From the NCBI GenBank assembly GCA_964459065.1, contig CAYWMN010000013.1, positions 1-28,405 of the forward strand: a stretch of DNA of 28,405 nt. Reading direction: 5' to 3'. A program made the translations under genes and the position numbers. The stretch's first letter is position 1. Each line of letters begins with the position of its first letter. Shown piece by piece: positions 26,431 to 28,405 of this stretch. The notes beneath the pieces were generated by a model. The model did no database searches. It was given only the letters and a program-made list of their open reading frames with translations, and was not told where the DNA came from. Source of the DNA: JAMCXS01 sp964459065 (lineage in GTDB: Bacteria > Acidobacteriota > Terriglobia > UBA7540).

Positions 26431-26943
26431 AACCCGGCTAGGAGGCGGTTGTAACGCCGTGGCAAAGCGTCCCGACGCCCATGGCAGATTCGCGATTGAT
26501 TCACTCAGTCCAGCGCCAGCCGCTCGGGCGGGAGCCTGCGCGAACGATGGAATCACTTCAATAACCTGTCGGTCTTCTTCCTTCAACGCAGAACCTTTTC
26601 CAATAATCGCTTCAGTTTCACATCTTGCCGGTTTCGTCGCGACAGATCTGCTTTTCCTCCTGCTGAACGTCCTGGCGCTCGGGGACTCTGACCAGGCTGA
26701 GGACCGAGTGGATGGACGTACCCCGCTGCTTTCTTGTCCGACCCGACATAGGCTGCGGGCGATATGATCAACCTTTTTGGCTCATCGCTGGCCAGCAATA
26801 CGGAGACTTCTCAGTGATTCCGGTTCGGATTCCGCGTGTCGTCCTTTAACGTGACGAACCGTCCGCAGGTTGACCAGCCGCACGTCAGTGCGAGGCCCGG
26901 AATGATGTTGGCGTCACAAGTCCAATATAAATCGTGAGGGAGA

Positions 26944-26972
26944 TTGAGTTCAGGTTTAAACTCTACTATTTA
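26944..26972 (+). promoter_or_regulatory. Possible promoter of the glycoside hydrolase gene
   Basis: TTGAGT (26944-26949), a 17-base spacer, then TATTTA (26967-26972) in an AT-richer patch about 70 bases before the ATG. The match to sigma70 consensus is moderate. Confidence 0.4.
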
Positions 26973-27042
26973 AAATGGTACAGCCAACAGGCGGCTTGCC
27001 GGCCGAAATGCGACAAGCTTTTTGTTGCAGGAGGGGTTTTCC

Positions 27043-28347
27043 ATGAACATCCTGTCATCAGTTTCAGGCAAGTTATGGAAGGGGCTGTTGCTGCTAATCA
27101 CTCTGATGTTGTTTGGAGTCTCGCCCCCAGCCGCCATGGCCCAGATTCCTGTTCGAACTACCGTTCCTGAATCTTTGGGGTTGAACATTCACTTTACGGC
27201 GCCGCGCCCGGGCGAAATGCAGATGCTGGCACGCACGGGAGTTCGCTGGATCCGCATGGATTTCACTTGGGCTGCTACCGAGCGCCAGAAGGGGCAATAT
27301 TCCTTTGCGGCTTATGACGGACTGATGTCGGCGCTTCGGGTTTACCGCATTCGGCCCATTTTCATTCTCGATTACGGCAATCGTTTTTATGACCACGGTC
27401 TTGCTCCCTATTCAGGAGAAGGGCGCCGGGCGTTTGCGCGCTGGGCCGTGGCGGCGGTGCGCCATTTCCGCGGCCAGGGCATCGTGTGGGAAATGTGGAA
27501 CGAGCCGAATGGCAATTTCTGGAAGCCCAAGGCCGATGTTTCAAACTACATCAAGCTGGCGCTCGAAACCGGGAAAGCCATTCGGGAAGCTGATCCCAAG
27601 GCCACATTCATTGGCCCGGCTGTTTCAGGGGCAGACCCAAGGGTTTTACCGTTTCTCAAGGCGTGTTTCAAGGCCGGATTGCTGAAGTACTGGTCGGCGG
27701 TCTCAGTCCATCCGTATCGTCACGCCGATCCGGAGACGGCCACCGCTGACTATGCTGCGATTCGCCGCCTGATTGCTGAGTACGCCCCATCCGGGAAACA
27801 CATTCCAGTGATTGCCGGAGAGTGGGGCTACACGGCGACATCCAAGTGGAACGGAACCGACAGGATGCAGTCGCTGTTTCTGGCGCGCGAATGGCTGACG
27901 GATCTTTCAGATGGCATTCCGATTTCCATCTGGTATGACTGGCATGACGACGGGCCTGACCCACAGAACACTGAGCATCACTTCGGATTGGTCCGCTTTC
28001 CGTATCACGCTGGCAGGGAGCCAGTTTACACTCCAAAGCCCGCGTATTGGGCCGCTCGAACCCTCACGCACGTGTTGAAAGGGTACCGGTTTGCCAAGCG
28101 ATTGCAAATTGGACAATCCGATGACTACATTCTTGTATTTCGCCGCGGGCGGCGGAGGCGTCTGGTTGCGTGGACCACAGCAAGCTCATCTCATACTGTG
28201 AAGATTCCCGTTCGTGAGGCTGGCTTTACGGTTATTGGATACCAAGGCAAAAGCGTGCGCTTCCGTTCCTGTGCCGGGGGAAGATTCTCCGTAATTCTCT
28301 CGGTCGCTCCTCAGTACCTTGTGCCCGGAACGACGACAACCTTTTAG
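27043..28347 (+). CDS. Secreted glycoside hydrolase, clan GH-A type
   Basis: A 434-residue exported TIM-barrel hydrolase. The ATG at 27043 is chosen because AGGAGGGG ends six bases before it and it starts a typical signal peptide (about 10-33, cleavage after AMA); an upstream TTG at 27022 is open but precedes the SD. The acid/base is Glu154 in WEMWNEPNG, the clan GH-A NEP motif on strand 4. The nucleophile is probably Glu260 in VIAGEWGY on strand 7. VHPYR near 223 and WYDWHDDGPDP also fit the active-site rim. The pattern resembles GH39/GH5-like enzymes acting on plant or microbial polysaccharide, but the substrate cannot be read from sequence. A C-terminal beta domain (about 360-434) follows the barrel. 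No terminator is seen in the remaining 58 bases. Confidence 0.88.
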   Translation: MNILSSVSGKLWKGLLLLITLMLFGVSPPAAMAQIPVRTTVPESLGLNIHFTAPRPGEMQMLARTGVRWIRMDFTWAATERQKGQYSFAAYDGLMSALRVYRIRPIFILDYGNRFYDHGLAPYSGEGRRAFARWAVAAVRHFRGQGIVWEMWNEPNGNFWKPKADVSNYIKLALETGKAIREADPKATFIGPAVSGADPRVLPFLKACFKAGLLKYWSAVSVHPYRHADPETATADYAAIRRLIAEYAPSGKHIPVIAGEWGYTATSKWNGTDRMQSLFLAREWLTDLSDGIPISIWYDWHDDGPDPQNTEHHFGLVRFPYHAGREPVYTPKPAYWAARTLTHVLKGYRFAKRLQIGQSDDYILVFRRGRRRRLVAWTTASSSHTVKIPVREAGFTVIGYQGKSVRFRSCAGGRFSVILSVAPQYLVPGTTTTF

Positions 28348-28405
28348 ACCTCATAGGGCGTCATCTTCAGAAGGCTCCAGGGTTCACGGTAACGGCTATC
28401 GGTTG

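Larger units (their letters stand above)
26370..27042. other. Intergenic stretch without a recognised gene
   Basis: About 670 bases between SBBP copy 2 and the glycoside hydrolase. It contains the palindrome at 26403-26430, a possible promoter at 26944-26972 and the SD of the next gene. Open frames on either strand (for example minus 26583-26798) have no SD or family resemblance. A decayed gene cannot be excluded. Confidence 0.5.

Noticed and set aside
26583..26798. Minus-strand 71-residue open frame after SBBP copy 2
   Set aside because: No SD, low-complexity Pro/Arg-rich translation; could be a remnant but cannot be supported.
26888..26904. CGAGGCCCGGAATG shared with the hpf-rapZ hairpin
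   Set aside because: Only 14 bases match, with no accompanying stem; probably chance in GC-rich DNA.

Overview
The window looks like Gram-negative chromosomal DNA, most probably from an Acidobacteriota-type organism. The reasons are LPS-export genes, outer-membrane and secreted proteins, and large SBBP beta-propeller proteins with choice-of-anchor D-like domains, which are typical of that phylum. The assignment is an inference; there is no rRNA or other marker here. A run of 100 Ns at 23337-23436, flanked by exact 55-nt repeats, suggests a short-read (possibly metagenomic) assembly.

Region 1 (1-8834, all minus strand) is an rpoN-type housekeeping cluster, read from right to left: recJ, a fused lptC-lptA, lptB, rpoN, long-form hpf, rapZ, then a ROK sugar kinase cut by the window edge. 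It resembles the proteobacterial lptCAB-rpoN-hpf-ptsN-rapZ locus, but ptsN is absent between hpf and rapZ. Several genes are tightly packed (lptB/rpoN share one base). Region 2 (8966-12015) has a GAF-GGDEF diguanylate cyclase on the minus strand, divergent from a RodZ-like HTH/membrane protein with a good sigma70 promoter. The RodZ-like gene is followed by an unknown gene whose coding region begins upstream of any ATG, GTG or TTG.

Region 3 (12037-17180) holds a two-gene purine nucleoside unit (CNT nucleoside transporter then purine nucleoside phosphorylase, minus), an SDR oxidoreductase (plus), type I-beta DAHP synthase (minus) and a creatininase-family hydrolase (minus). The strongest observation in the window is in front of the DAHP synthase gene. 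A sigma70 promoter is followed almost immediately by a 22-codon leader ORF with seven aromatic residues, then by segments able to form mutually exclusive antiterminator and terminator helices, and then by the aroF ribosome binding site. This is a complete candidate for ribosome-mediated attenuation by aromatic amino acids.

Region 4 (17181-28405) is an envelope/secretion region: about 780 bases without a supported gene, a signal-peptide protein that may be an outer-membrane barrel, two tandem paralogous seven-bladed SBBP proteins of about 1240 residues, about 670 bases without a recognisable gene, and a secreted clan GH-A glycoside hydrolase. The second SBBP gene is split by the N run. Comparison with its paralogue shows it is one gene with about 270 missing bases inside a tract of about 380 bp that is probably identical in the two copies.
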